Shown here: one piece after another, positions 1-11,174 of the stretch
Layout of the letters: each line of letters starts with the position of its first letter
How positions within the stretch are numbered: position 1 is the first letter of the stretch
Position numbers and translations under genes: made by a program
Assembly (NCBI GenBank): GCA_030789695.1
Contig: CM061132.1
Span: 159,012,817 to 159,076,816, forward strand
Origin: Scilla litardierei
Taxonomy: Eukaryota > Streptophyta > Magnoliopsida > Asparagales > Asparagaceae
DNA length: 64,000 bases
Direction of reading: 5' to 3'
The notes under the pieces: generated by a model
Told to the model about the DNA's origin: nothing
The model's database searches: none
The model's input: the letters and a program-made list of their open reading frames with translations, nothing else

Positions 1-1452
1 CATTGTTCTAATGATTGTTTTGCCATAACAGCGATCTATTCCGTAGTTAGCTTGTGTGACGATCTTCATTGCTCGTCAACCCCGGTATCAGGCAAGTGAA
101 ACTTGCATCTCTTGATTTGGGTCATGTCTTAGGCCATTTCCTTGCTTTAGCGTAAAAGAGACTAGGCAGTGAAAGGATAGCTGCCTAGACGCCATTGACC
201 TAGCTTGACAACGAAGCTTGGTCCGTCACCTTCATCATGCTTGTATGTCACGTTTAAATTCAATTAACGGTACGCAAATATCTGTTCATGTTATTGCATA
301 GTGATTATTCATCGTGATTGTGTAGCACACGCTACAATAGTATGTTCCTGGCTCGTGTTCCAGAAGCGAGCCCTGTAGTTGGAAACCCCAACGCTCGGAT
401 ACCGGCTAGGTGCACCCCTATGCCAAATACACTTCCTGGCTCGTGATCCAGAAGCGAGCTCAGTTAGTTGGAAACCCCAACACTCGACACATATGGGTGG
501 GGTAAGAGATAAGCGGCCACCTGAGCCCCGAGTTGGCCTGATCCGCCACTCCGGCCAGCAGGCGAAATCTCTAGTGATAAGTGATAATCGTGATAAGTGA
601 TAATCGTGATAAGTGATTCGTGAATTAGTGATTTGGTAGCTTTTGCTACATCGTGCGTGCTTGTCTCTCCCTTTAAACTGTCACATCATACTTAACTGTC
701 ATGTCATTGCTAAATATTATAAGTGCTAGGTTGTTAGTTACTTTCAGTTTCCTTGCTCAAGTCTTTCAGACTTGCTGACATGTGCCCCTTTCTCTTTTGG
801 GTGACGCATGTTAGACCCTGAGCCCGAGTTGCTTGCTGAGGGCGAGGTGTTTGCGGACGCCGAGCTTGAGCCCGTGTTGGTCGAGGACTTCGTAGACACT
901 GGAGATCAGTCTTAGTGTCTACATCTAGTTTTGTTAGATTGCTTAGGTTGTCGGTGCGTGGCACCTAGTTGATACTCTGTTATGTTTGTATTTTTGCTTG
1001 GTCTTGTTCTGGGCCTTTAGACTCTTTCTTTTAGCCTGGTGGCTTTTCTGTGATGTTGAATATTTTGTGGACAAACTGTGGGATTGGTATTTCATATCCG
1101 TCTCATATTATTATTATTGTTGTTGTTTCGTTTGCAATTACAGGGACCTGCTTATACTAAATTTACGCTTATCGGGCGTGCAGCTTCACAGCTCCACGTT
1201 TGAGTGGACCTTCTCACGTCTCGCCTCCATTTTAGGGAAGCGGGGCGTGACAGCCATGCTAGGCCTAATATGTGTACATGTAATCAGACATTAATGTTGT
1301 AATAATGAAATTCTATTTTTTTCTGAGTTTGCATGCAAGGACCTGCATATGGTTTACTCACATATGCTTATTGGGTTGGAGCTCACTACTCCAGCTCATG
1401 CGGACCCGCTTACGTCCTTGCTCCCAAGTATAATGGGAAGTGGGGCATGACA
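1..1452. repeat. Decayed Ty3-type LTR fragments and short repeats
   Basis: No gene is recognisable here. Two related blocks at about 345-400 and 435-490 share a segment around GTTGGAAACCCCAAC. Two further related blocks, about 1140-1251 and 1336-1452, each begin near AGGACCTGC and end in GGGAAG(C/T)GGGGC(G/A)TGACA. That ending resembles the 3' end of plant Ty3 (Tekay-like) LTRs from general knowledge. A short GTGATAAGTGATAATC repeat lies at about 572-618. I read the stretch as broken LTR material. The open frames here are short and look accidental. Confidence 0.45.
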
Positions 1453-1899
1453 TCCAGGGAAAACAAACTCTCTCGTCCAAATTAGGCATCCTAACCCTAA
1501 AAGGAGAACAGAGGCAACCCAACCAAACCTCAGCGACCATATCAAGGGAAAACTCAGGCACCATCTCTAAAATCATTCTGGGGACCTTGAATGGAAAGCT
1601 CTGGTTCAATGCGAACTCCTTTCCATTTACCAGGAACTTCCTCGCATTGAGGAAGTCGAAGGCACGCCACAAACTTTTTGTAGGATGGCTCATGTATCCT
1701 AACTGGTGCAAACATGCCTAAATGGATCTAAAGAGGAGTCAAGATCAGTTAGGAAAGGTACCTTAGGATGAACAAGCAAGCTCTGAAGGAGGCAACGAAT
1801 GAATCAAGCTTTCGAAATGAAAATGAAGGCGGAACAACAAAATCTTTTCTCTTCCCATCCCTTTCTTTTATACGGAGGAGCCCAACCAACTGATGGTCG
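1453..1899. other. Unassigned intergenic stretch
   Basis: A minus-strand open frame of 117 codons (1711-1358) crosses this region and the LTR-like end beside it. It has no motif I recognise and its start is not supported by context. Nothing else is evident. Confidence 0.3.
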
Positions 1900-2395
1900 A
1901 TGAGTGACACGTGTCTGAGACTGGCCTCAAGAAGCGATGAGGATCGATTCAGAAATGAAAGGTTTTGGCAGCATAAATCAAATCATACATTTCGAAAACT
2001 GTGCGCATTTAAGGAGATTACACATCATGCGGTCTCAATCAACGCAGTTTCTGAGGCACGAATGGTGGGGGTTATTCTTAGTGCACGGGTACGGATCATG
2101 GAAGAGTGTCAAGATACCCGACCCATTTCGTGCCTACGACCAGAAGTCCATCATTAAGGCGGCGTAATGCCCAGTCAAACGAACGGCTCACTCGACCGTT
2201 AAGCTCCCGCTGATACTCGGGGGGGTAATGAGACCAAGTAAATGGGCAGCCGTTATCACCAATCTCGGAGAAGATACCTCCCGAATCAATGAGGGACGGT
2301 TAGTCGCCATCACCGGAGCAACGCCTATATATAGCTGAAAAGACAATGGTAAAAGGGTTCCAACTTCTAAGGTACGAGATCTGATATATAGACTC
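1900..2395 (+). repeat. Probable LTR fragment, left part (resumes at 37172)
   Basis: GC-mixed noncoding DNA with a good TATA box (TATATATAG, 2326-2334) about 60 bases before the solo-LTR insertion point. After removal of that insertion the sequence resumes at 37172 and runs to about 37551, where it reaches a TTAACA end. Position of the TATA box, lack of coding and an ACA end suggest the LTR of an older element. The 5' boundary cannot be fixed and no second copy is present, so this is inference. Confidence 0.35.
2326..2334 (+). promoter_or_regulatory. TATA-box-like site
   Basis: TATATATAG in otherwise noncoding LTR-like DNA. The insertion at 2396 separates it from its downstream sequence. Confidence 0.35.
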
Positions 2396-2595
2396 TGTTG
2401 GATCCTATGGATGGCAAACAACACTAGAAGGGGGGGGGGGTTGAATAGTGTTGTGCAAGTATAAAACTTTTTCGTTCTTAATAGATTAGCACAATTCAAA
2501 GCCTTCTAATGTTGCCTAAGAAACCAAGTAGAGTGATCTACGCTTGGTTCTTAATCAACTTAATTAATCTTCAAAACAAGTCAGAGATAAAACTC

Positions 2596-3775
2596 TTCTA
2601 GTAGTCGACTCCCTATGAACAGTAGTCGACTCCCAGAGGGAAACTAAGCACAGCTCAGTTAAATAAATACTTAATGAAGAAATATAAGATTTCAAAGAAG
2701 TATAAGAGAGAAGCAGATACAGAAATTAATCTTGCAATATATTATGAATGAGTTACAAATGTAATACTCAATGAATCAAGATAAACAAAGTAGAGATAAA
2801 CAATCACAGAGAGAATCAAACGCAAACACAAGGATTTTTATCCTGGTTCCCCACAACCCTGGGTACGTCCAGTCCCCGACCAATCCGGTACGAGATTTCC
2901 ACTATTGCCTTAGCAATACAAATACCTAGCCTCAACTAGGATTTCCGACCACCTAGACTTGTCTAGGATTTTACCCTTGCCTCACAACCCGAGGACTTTA
3001 CCTTGCCTCACAATCCGAGGACTTTTCACAAACACCTTGCCTACAACAAGGATTTACAACCACCCTTATCACCAAGGGACTACAAGTAAAATCAAATCCA
3101 ATATACCTCAATGAATTAGTGGAGATTGGTTTTTACACCCAATAATTATATAGCCAAGATTAAATTTGCAATAGTGCTTAACGTGGCTAAAAGAATTTAA
3201 ATCATTTGTAGATCACACAAAGAATATGAGTTTATTCAATGTGATCTAGAATCTAGATGTGTTCTTAAATCACACAAAGAATATGAAATTATTCAATGTA
3301 ATCTAGAATCTAGATGTTTCAAAAATCCTTTGAGAATATAAAAAATCAAAGAGAATGATTTTGAAAACCAATTTGCAATAGCCAAATAATAATAATGATC
3401 TTAAAAAGAATTATAAAAGAATATAAGCAATAAGATCAGAAATTGAAAAACCGTTTTGGCTATGAAGATCTTTGAGAGCAATGAGAACGATGAGATCTTT
3501 TGAGAGAATGATAATTTTGCTCAAGAATGAATTGGTGAGAAAAAATGTTCTCATAGTGTCTCTATTTATAGAGCCAAAGGAGAATTCAAAATGATTCAAA
3601 TCAAGTTTGACTTTTGACAAAAAATCAAGCAATGAATAAATGAGAGAATGAATCAAGGAGTTCTGGTCGCACAACTGGTAGTCGACTCCCTACCTTTGGT
3701 AGTCGACTCCCAGAGTGTCTCAGAGAAAATCTGCTACAACTGGTAGTCGACTCCCTAACTTTGGTAGCCGACTAC
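2596..3775. repeat. Paired GTAGTCGACTCC palindromic motifs in the solo LTR
   Basis: The motif GTAGTCGACTCC, containing the perfect palindrome AGTCGACT, occurs in closely spaced pairs near 2601/2625, 3680/3699 and 3740/3760 (the last copy altered to GTAGCCGACTACC). A related GTAGTTGACTAC lies near 15668 in the next fragment of the same LTR. Confidence 0.7.
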
Positions 3776-3793
3776 CAGAGTATCTTTTCTGGT

Positions 3794-4921
3794 TGTTACG
3801 ACCTAAATATCGTAGGAGTCCGACTCCCGCCCGGATCCGCTAGCATACCCCATTAACTCATCTTTTCACAAAAAGGCCGCCACCCCGGAAATCCGAATCC
3901 GCATGGGGACAGGCGCTCCCCGAGCGCACCGCCCCGAACGGGTCGAACAACTGCGGTTGTGCGCCTAGGCCAGGGGTGCGGAGGCGCGCCCGGACGGCAC
4001 CGATAGGCCAGCTGACTTAGGCGCGGGTGTCTATTTGCGCCGGCGAACCATAGTCCGCGACCGACCGGGAGGCGCGGCCGGGCCGGACAACTCCCGATCC
4101 GGACGACCCGGCTGACTCACATGCGCCCTGACGCCAGGGATAGCATAGCCCGACCTGTAGTTCCCCACCAACGACAATCAACCTAGGATAAGGACACGAC
4201 TGACACATACGTCACCCGACCGCCAGACAAAGCACCCCCTGGCGGCTGACCCATCTGACAGTTAATGCTTTCGGCTCTGACACCCCGACAAAAGCACCCC
4301 CTGGCCGTCGCGCCGCCTGACGAAAGCAGGTCAGGAACTCCTGTTCCCGACGTCCTTGTCCGAAGTTTCCGCCGACGACCGAGCCAGCTCAGCACATCCA
4401 GTCAGCATGCCAGGTCAGCTCCGCCTAGTCATCACCCGTCAGGTATAAATACACCCTCTTCTCTTACGGAGAGGGGGTTGGAGAATTCTCTCTCATTCTA
4501 TTACTCACACACGAGAGCAAAGGTCTTCCATATCTTTGTTCTCCCACCTACAGCTCGTCACGCGCGGCGGACACACCGTTAGTCCGACCGACGTGCCTAG
4601 CCCCCATTTTAAGCCCTATTACTGACTTAGGCATCGGAGGGGCTAAGGGTTGAACCCCAACCCTGCCCTTCTGACGAGTTGTTCGTGTTGCAGGAGAGCT
4701 CGCCCCTTGACCAAAGTCAGCGTCAGCCCCCTGCCGTCCAACCCTCCTCAGCTGCATCCGGCGAGATTCGACCCCATGAGCGCCACCGGCAGCAGATCCA
4801 ACTTCTCCACCCCACTAATCACTTGTAAAACAGCCTACCTAAACCTTCTTCTCCATATAACCATCGTGCCCTTGGTTCCCCATAATACAAATTCATTGTA
4901 CGCGAGTTCCACCTCGTAACA
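3794..4921 (+). repeat. Element 1, 5' LTR
   Basis: 1,128 bp with inverted ends TGTTACG/CGTAACA. TATAAATA at 4444-4451 is the likely promoter TATA box, so transcripts would start near 4475. It matches 14496-15623 over its whole length. Confidence 0.95.
4444..4451 (+). promoter_or_regulatory. LTR TATA box of element 1
   Basis: TATAAATA in the 5' LTR. The same site is kept in the 3' LTR at 15145-15152 and in both LTRs of element 2. Confidence 0.7.
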
Positions 4922-4922
4922 A

Positions 4923-4943
4923 TTGGCGCCGTCTGTGGGAACG
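4923..4943 (+). other. Primer-binding site of element 1
   Basis: TTGGCGCCGTCTGTGGGAA lies directly inside the 5' LTR. This wording is typical of Tat-lineage plant Ty3 elements. Confidence 0.8.
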
Positions 4944-4956
4944 AAGGGTCACACCC

Positions 4957-7645
4957 ATGTTAGACTCCATGCCGATCTCGCGGAACCCTGACCACGGCAA
5001 AGATCTCGTGGGTCAGGAACCGTTCTCCCTACAAATCACCCCGGCGTCTGACCCCCTTCTGGGGACGGGCACCGAAACTGAACCTACTTCGGCCCACGCC
5101 GTCCTGAAGAGCTTTGAGGCCGTCACTCAGGCCAGTGGAGGCTATCAGACGGCTGGAACGGAGCCTCCGCCCGGCCCCTCAGAGCCCCAGAACGTGAGGC
5201 GGAACATCCACCTTCAGTTCGAGGAAGAGGGGGAGAACAGGGGGCACGCGGAGGAGGTTGCGGCCCAGCAAAGGCTCCTGGAAGAGGAGATGGAAGTTGC
5301 ACGGCAGTGGAGGCGCCTGGGGGAGGCAGCCGCCGCGCAAAGGCGTTTGGACGAAGCGGCAGAGACCGCCCGAAGGGCCTACCAGGACGAAGAGGCCGCT
5401 CCCCGCCAACTCCGCCTCATCGTCGCGGAGCGCGAGAGGCTAAGGAGAGAAAACAGGAGCAACCGAGAAATCCTGGACGAGACGGCGACGGGTCGGCGGC
5501 TCGGGGACGGGCGGGACCCGTTGCTGACCAGATCCCCACCAGGAGGAGGCAGCCCGCCTCACCTGCACCACCCCTCCGATTCCCAGCATGAGGAAGCCGT
5601 TTGTCGGCAACTACGCTTCCTCACCGCCGAGCGCGAAAGGCTCCTTCGGGAGAATCAAGAACGGATGGAGGCCCGAGGAGAGCTGGCCGGGAGGCGCTGG
5701 CGCTGGGAGAACCGTAGCCCGCAACCCATCGAGTCCTCGGCCCAGGGAAGGAGCCCCGCCAGAAGACCGTCGGGATACTCCCCGGGGACGGAGGACCATC
5801 GGCGGACGAGGCGCGACCGAAGCCAGACCCCCGAATGGTGAAGAGGGGATGCGCCGGACCGCCCTACCTATCCGGAGGAGGCCACGCCACTTGCACGGTG
5901 GATCACGTCCGCCCCAAGGCCCATAAGGTTCAAACCCCCTCACTTGGCCACGTACAATGGGAGAGGCGACCCCCTCACGCACGTCCAGCAATACCGGGGG
6001 GCGATGGAGGCGCAGGACGTGGATGAGGCGTTCATATGCCGACATTTCTCCCAAAGCCTGAGGGACACCGCGTTGGACTGGTACTTTGGCTTGCCCGCGA
6101 GGTCCGTTGGGAGCTTTGGCGAACTATCCCACAAGTTCTGCCAAGAGTTCCGGGCCGGACGGACGAAAAAGAAGCCCTTAGACTATCTCAGCACAATAAT
6201 CCAAGGGGAGGGAGAGACAACGGGAAGATACCTCCGCCGCTTTCAGGAGGAGAGACGGGCGGTGGTGACATGCGGCGATGAGGTGCTTATGCTGGCCTTC
6301 AAAACGGGGTTGCAGACTCGGAGCCTCCACAAATCCCTGCTCCAGGATCCGCCAACCGACTATGAGGCACTGGTTGCTATGGCGGAGAGGCACGCGTTGG
6401 CCGAGGAGACTCTCGGTGCCAAGGCCTTATTCCCCCCGGCGAAACCCTCCCAAGGCGAACCCCAGTCACACCCACGGCTGAGGCAGGAAGAGGGGCACCG
6501 TGGTCACGACCAGCTGGCCCGACCAAGGCGGGAACCGCTCGGGCCTCGCCCGCAAGATCGACCTGGCCCGGCGCGCGAGTTCGCTCCGGCCCCAGGGCTC
6601 CCTCGAGTCGTCCCGAGACAAGAAGGCCCCCTACGGACGCATTACACACAACTCAATGCTCCCCTGATCGAGGTGATGGCCGCGGCTACACGAGCCGGAC
6701 TGCTGCCGGAGCCGCCCCGAGAAATGAAGTCGGACCCAGCTCGGAGAGATTTTAAGAAATACTGCTGATACCACCGGGACCATGGCCACGACACCGACGA
6801 CTGCTTCACCCTCAAAAGGGAAATCGAGCGGCTGATCCAGGCGGGCCACCTGGGGGACTTCGTCGGATGCCAGAGATCGGATCGAGAAGATGGAAACCAC
6901 CGAAGGGCACGGAGGGCAGACCCTCCTGCAAACGGCGAGCGGGAAGAGCCTCACCCCCCCGAAACCCGTCATGCGCATAAACACAATATGCGGCGGGCCA
7001 TCTTCAGGAGGGGCATCGTCGTCAAGCAAAAAGGCGTATGCGAGGCAAGTAATGACGGCGAGTCTTGGAGGGGACCAGAGAGGGAGAAGGATGGCCTACC
7101 CTCCCATCACTTTCAGCGACGAGGATCTGGAGGGGATCGAGCAGCCCTACGACGACGCCATCGTCATCGAGGCCCAGATTGGGACGGCCATCGTCAGCCG
7201 CCTCCTGATCGACACAGGGAGCTCCTGCGACATCCTGTTCATGTACACCATCGAAAAGATGGGGTTAAGGCCGGCGGATCTGAGACCCTGTACCGGACCC
7301 CTCATCAGATTCACCGGTCACTCGACCCCCATCATGGGAGTGATCACGTTGCCGATAACCCTCGGGGAAGAGCCGCAAGTCGTCACTCGAATGACGCTGT
7401 TCGTTGTGGTCGACATTGTGTCGGCGTACAACGGGATCATAGGACGACCATACATGGCGGCCATCGGAGCGCTCCCCAGCCTTCTCCACCAAATGGTCAA
7501 GTTCCAAACCCCCCGGGGGGTAGGGATCGTACGGGGAAGCCAGAAGCTGTCTAGGAGCTGCTACGTGGGGTCAACCAAGCACAAGGGACCGGAGGTGAAC
7601 CTGAAGATCGACTCGCCCGGGCGGAGTTATGACCCCTACCATTGA
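4957..7645 (+). pseudogene. gag-protease of element 1, broken
   Basis: Encodes the capsid precursor and aspartic protease of a Tat-like Ty3 element. The N-terminal third (from the ATG at 4957) is Glu/Arg-rich and likely coiled-coil. The gag core (about 5944-6440) contains the DPLTHVQQYRGAM and TALDWYFGLP blocks. A Cys/His knuckle-like KYC...HRDHGHDTDDC follows at about 6760-6805. The protease motif LIDTGSSCDILFM lies near 7207-7245. Compared with element 2 the frame is broken three times: a TGA at 5839 where element 2 has CGG, a TGA at 6766 where it has CGA, and a seven-C run near 6954 where it has six. The first two fit decay of methylated cytosines. After the protease the frame ends at 7645 with no RT. 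Confidence 0.88.
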
Positions 7646-7854
7646 GAGTTAGCTCCAGCCGATGCCACCGCAAAGAGGAACAGGACCGGCCGCGCCCCCC
7701 AGAGCCCCCCCTCAGAAGGACGGGCTAATCACTCCAGGGGACGTGGAGCGCCGGTCGTGGTATAGCCGGAAACTGTAAGTCATGAATGAAATATCTTGTT
7801 CCGTTTCTTATCTTCGAAATTCGTTTCTTCTGCATGAAAATTTCAGTTCAAACC
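7646..7854 (+). other. Spacer between protease and tandem array, element 1
   Basis: A proline/arginine-rich continuation of the protease frame, out of frame here, then AT-richer noncoding DNA. It is nearly identical to 33030-33300 (reversed) in element 2. Confidence 0.5.
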
Positions 7855-9690
7855 TCTCAAAGACTCCGGGGCAGGACCAATCCTCGCCACCCAAACCGGA
7901 GAGGGGCACGGGCCGAGCTGCGTACTCGCTCCCCCCCCAAGAAGACCTCCGGGGCAAGTTCACTGAGCTTGGCCACCTAAACCGGAGCGCCATATGCGGG
8001 GTAGGCGACGGCCCAATACCCGTTCGACTATAGAGGCTGCGGGGAGACGACGGCCCAATACCCGCCCTCTCAAAGACTCCGGGGCAGGACCAATCCTCGC
8101 CACCCAAACCGCAGAGGGGCACGGGCCGAGCTGCGTACTCGCTCCCCCCCAAGAAGACCTCCGGGGCAAGTTCACTGAGCTTGGCCACCCAAACTGGAGC
8201 GCCATATGCGAGGTAGGCGACGGCCCAATACCCGTCCGACTATAGAGGCTGCGGGGAGGCGACGACCCAATACCCGCCCGCTCAAAGACTCCGGGGCAGG
8301 ACCAATCCTCGCCACCCAAACCGGAGAGGGGCACGGGCCGAGCTGCGTACTCGCTCCCCCCCAAGAAGTCCTCCGGGGCAAGTTCACTGAGCTTGGCCAC
8401 CCAAACCGGAGCGCCATATGCGGGGTAGGCGACGGCCCAATACCCGTCCGACTATAGAGGCTACGGGGAGGCGACGGCCCAATACCCGCCCTCTCAAAGA
8501 CTCCGGGGCAGGACCAATCCTCGCCACCCAAACCAGAGAGGGGCACGGGCCGAGCTGCGTACTCGCTCCCCCCCAAGAAGACCTCCGGGGCAAGTTCACT
8601 GAGCTTGGCCACCCAAACCGGAGCGCCATATGCGGGGTAGGCGACGGCCCAATACCCGTCCGACTATATAGGCTACGGGGAGGCGACGGCCCAATACCCA
8701 CCCTCTCAAAGACTCCGGGGCAGGACCAATCCTCGCCACCCAAACCGGAGAGGGGCACGGGCCGAGCTGCGTACTCGCCCCCCCAAAGAAGACCTCCGGG
8801 GCAAGCCCAACGAGCCTGGCCTCCCAAACCGGAGCGCCATATGCGGGGTAGGCGAAGGCCCAATACCCGTCTGACTATAGAGGCTGCGAGGAGGCGACGG
8901 CCCAATACCCGCCCTCTCAAAGACTCCGGGGCAGGACCAATCCTCGCCACCCAAACCGGAGAGGGGCACGGGCCGAGCTGCGTACTCGCTCCCCCCCAAG
9001 AATTCCTCCGGGGCAAGTTCACTGAGCTTGGCCACCCAAACCGGAGCGCCATATGCGGGGTAGGCGACGGCCCAATACCTGTCCGACTATAGAGACTGCG
9101 GGGAGGCGACGGCCCAATACCCGCCCTCTCAAAGACTCCGGGGCAGGACCAATCCTCGCCACCCAAACCGGAGAGGGGCACGGGCCGAGCTGCGTACTCG
9201 CTCCCCCCAAAGAAGACCTCCGGGGCAAGTTCACTGAGCTTGGCCACCCAAACCGGAGCGCCATATGCGGGGTAGGCGACGGCCCAATACCCGTCCGACT
9301 ATAGAGGCTGCGGGGAGGCGACGGCCCAATACCCGCCCTCTCGAAGACTCCGGGGCAGGACCAATCCTCGCCACCCAAACCGGAGAGGGGCACGGGCCGA
9401 GCTGCGTACTCGCTCCCCCCAAGAAGTCCTCCGGGGCAAGTTCACTGAGCTTGGCCACCCAAACCGGAGCGCCATATGCGGGGTAGGCGACGGCCCAATA
9501 CCCGTCCGACTATAGAGGCTGCGGGGAGGCGACGGCCCAATACCCGCCCTCTCAAAGACTCCGGGGCAGGACCAATCCTTGCCACCCAAACCGGAGAGGG
9601 GCACGGGCCGAGCTGCGTACTCGCCCCCCCAAAGAAGACCTCCGGGGCAAGCCCAACGAGCCTGGCCTCCCAAACCGGAGCTCCTGGGAC
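7855..9690 (+). repeat. 212-bp tandem array of element 1, about 8.6 units
   Basis: The unit begins near CAAAGACTCCGGGGCAGGA and repeats with few differences. Each unit is itself made of half-repeats: CTCCGGGGCA...CCACCCAAACCGGAG occurs twice and GCGACGGCCCAATACCCG occurs twice per unit. Array members differ from each other by a few percent. Open frames on both strands pass through it, but 212 is not a multiple of three, so no single protein repeat is encoded. The array sits where RT and integrase would lie in an autonomous element. Element 2 has about six units. Confidence 0.93.
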
Positions 9691-11174
9691 GGGATTCCCG
9701 ACGGACCAATACCCTCCCTCCCCAGAAAGGGCCGGTCGCCCCTCTCCTCAAACCTCGGGAAACGAATCAGGGTCCGCAAATCAAGGCAACCCCAACGCGG
9801 AGCCATCCCTGAGGAGTAACGCCTGGCCCCCATAAAGCCGACACCCGAAATGACCTGTCCAACCCAAAAGGACACTCGGGACGAACGCCACTGACAAATG
9901 GCACGCCTGCCAAAAAACGGGGTCTGAGGAGTTACATCACACGTCACCCATCGGGAACGCTCCCCAAAAAAAAACAAACCAAATTCCAAGACGGCCCCGA
10001 CTCTCCATGAAGAGGAAATGAGGGCAGAAATACACCATTATAAATTCCCCCCCCCCCCCAGCTTCCTTGAGGGGGGGAGGAATGCGAGAGAAAGGATAGG
10101 GAGAAAGACTAATCGTTTTGCCACCCTCTTCCCCTAAAAATGCGTGGAAAATGCGAGCTTCACCGACCGCCAAGGTAAACGATCCCCCAACAGGATATTC
10201 CCCTTACACGACGGTTGCCCAGCATGCCGCTCCCCTCCTTCCTTTAGACAACTTACGGCATGGGAACTGGAGCTCCAATGGCATACCATGCCTCTCCACG
10301 GACGCCCCGCGCACGCAGGCGCGGCTGGCAGACAACCCGATGGATGGGACAGACCTGCCAAATCACCTCACCAGACACCCCGACAGTCGCCCGCTTCGCC
10401 CCAACCGAGGGGAACTTGTCCCCGAGCGCCGGCATGCTCCAACGGGCTACCCCGCTTGCACCGGTGGCACCCCCCTTCCACTCATCGACCTCCCCTGGAC
10501 CGTTTACGCCAGGAGGACGCACAGATGGGCTACGGACCGCGTCCCCTCACGCATATCCCGCGGAGACTCCAGTCGAGGAGAGCAACAAGGCCCCGTGGGA
10601 TAGAACAGCCACCAAGGACTCCCTCTCCCCCCAATTCTGGGAATGAGGGCCAAATCCACTGCCTGGCTCCGACGCGTCCATCCACCCCTAAGCCGAGGGG
10701 GAACCCTCTGAATCAACTCCACGCCCATTGTCAGGGGCGCGACGCCAGAGAGAGGCGGATCAACTACGATGAGAACATCAACCTACCTACGGGACGAGTC
10801 AATGCTACGCCTACGGGCCGATTCAATGTTACGCCTACGGGCCGATCCTGTTTTAGTAAACTATCAATAACAGCTGATGAAAAGACTACTCCCGGTTGAC
10901 CGCTAGTTATAGCTCGGGCACACCTAGACACGAGCAACCCGCGAAAAGGGAGGCTAACTCGCTGTACAATCCCTCGAGTGTGCTACGTAAAATAGAGGGA
11001 GTTAACACGATTCCCCCTACGCCAGGATAGAAACGGCCGCGCCAAGTCGTAACTCTAAGAAGGGAATTTATGCACACACACAGGCAAAAAATCCCAGAAA
11101 AATGCGGGGACGAGCCCAGCAAATCTTCACTTTCTTTCGTTTTTAAAATAAAAAAAGGGGGGGCCTATACAAAA
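9691..11174 (+). other. Non-coding spacer of element 1
   Basis: C-rich DNA without a supported gene. A 13-C run at about 10050, a repeated TACGCCTACGGGCCGAT near 10797-10845, and several short overlapping frames are present. Part of this stretch (beyond about 9905) is deleted in element 2. Confidence 0.5.

Noticed and set aside
1900..2167. Two overlapping plus frames of 85 and 76 codons
   Set aside because: They overlap in different frames in LTR-like DNA without motif or context.
7855..9690. CRISPR-like array or a repeat protein encoded by the tandem units
   Set aside because: Units are head-to-tail without unique spacers, and the DNA is plant nuclear. The period of 212 bases is not a multiple of three, so the long open frames change frame at each unit and are by-products of composition.
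10118..10899. Overlapping frames of 161, 251 and 128 codons in element 1 as coding
   Set aside because: Several frames are open at once in C-rich DNA, none has a motif, and the segment is deleted from element 2 without a matching gene.
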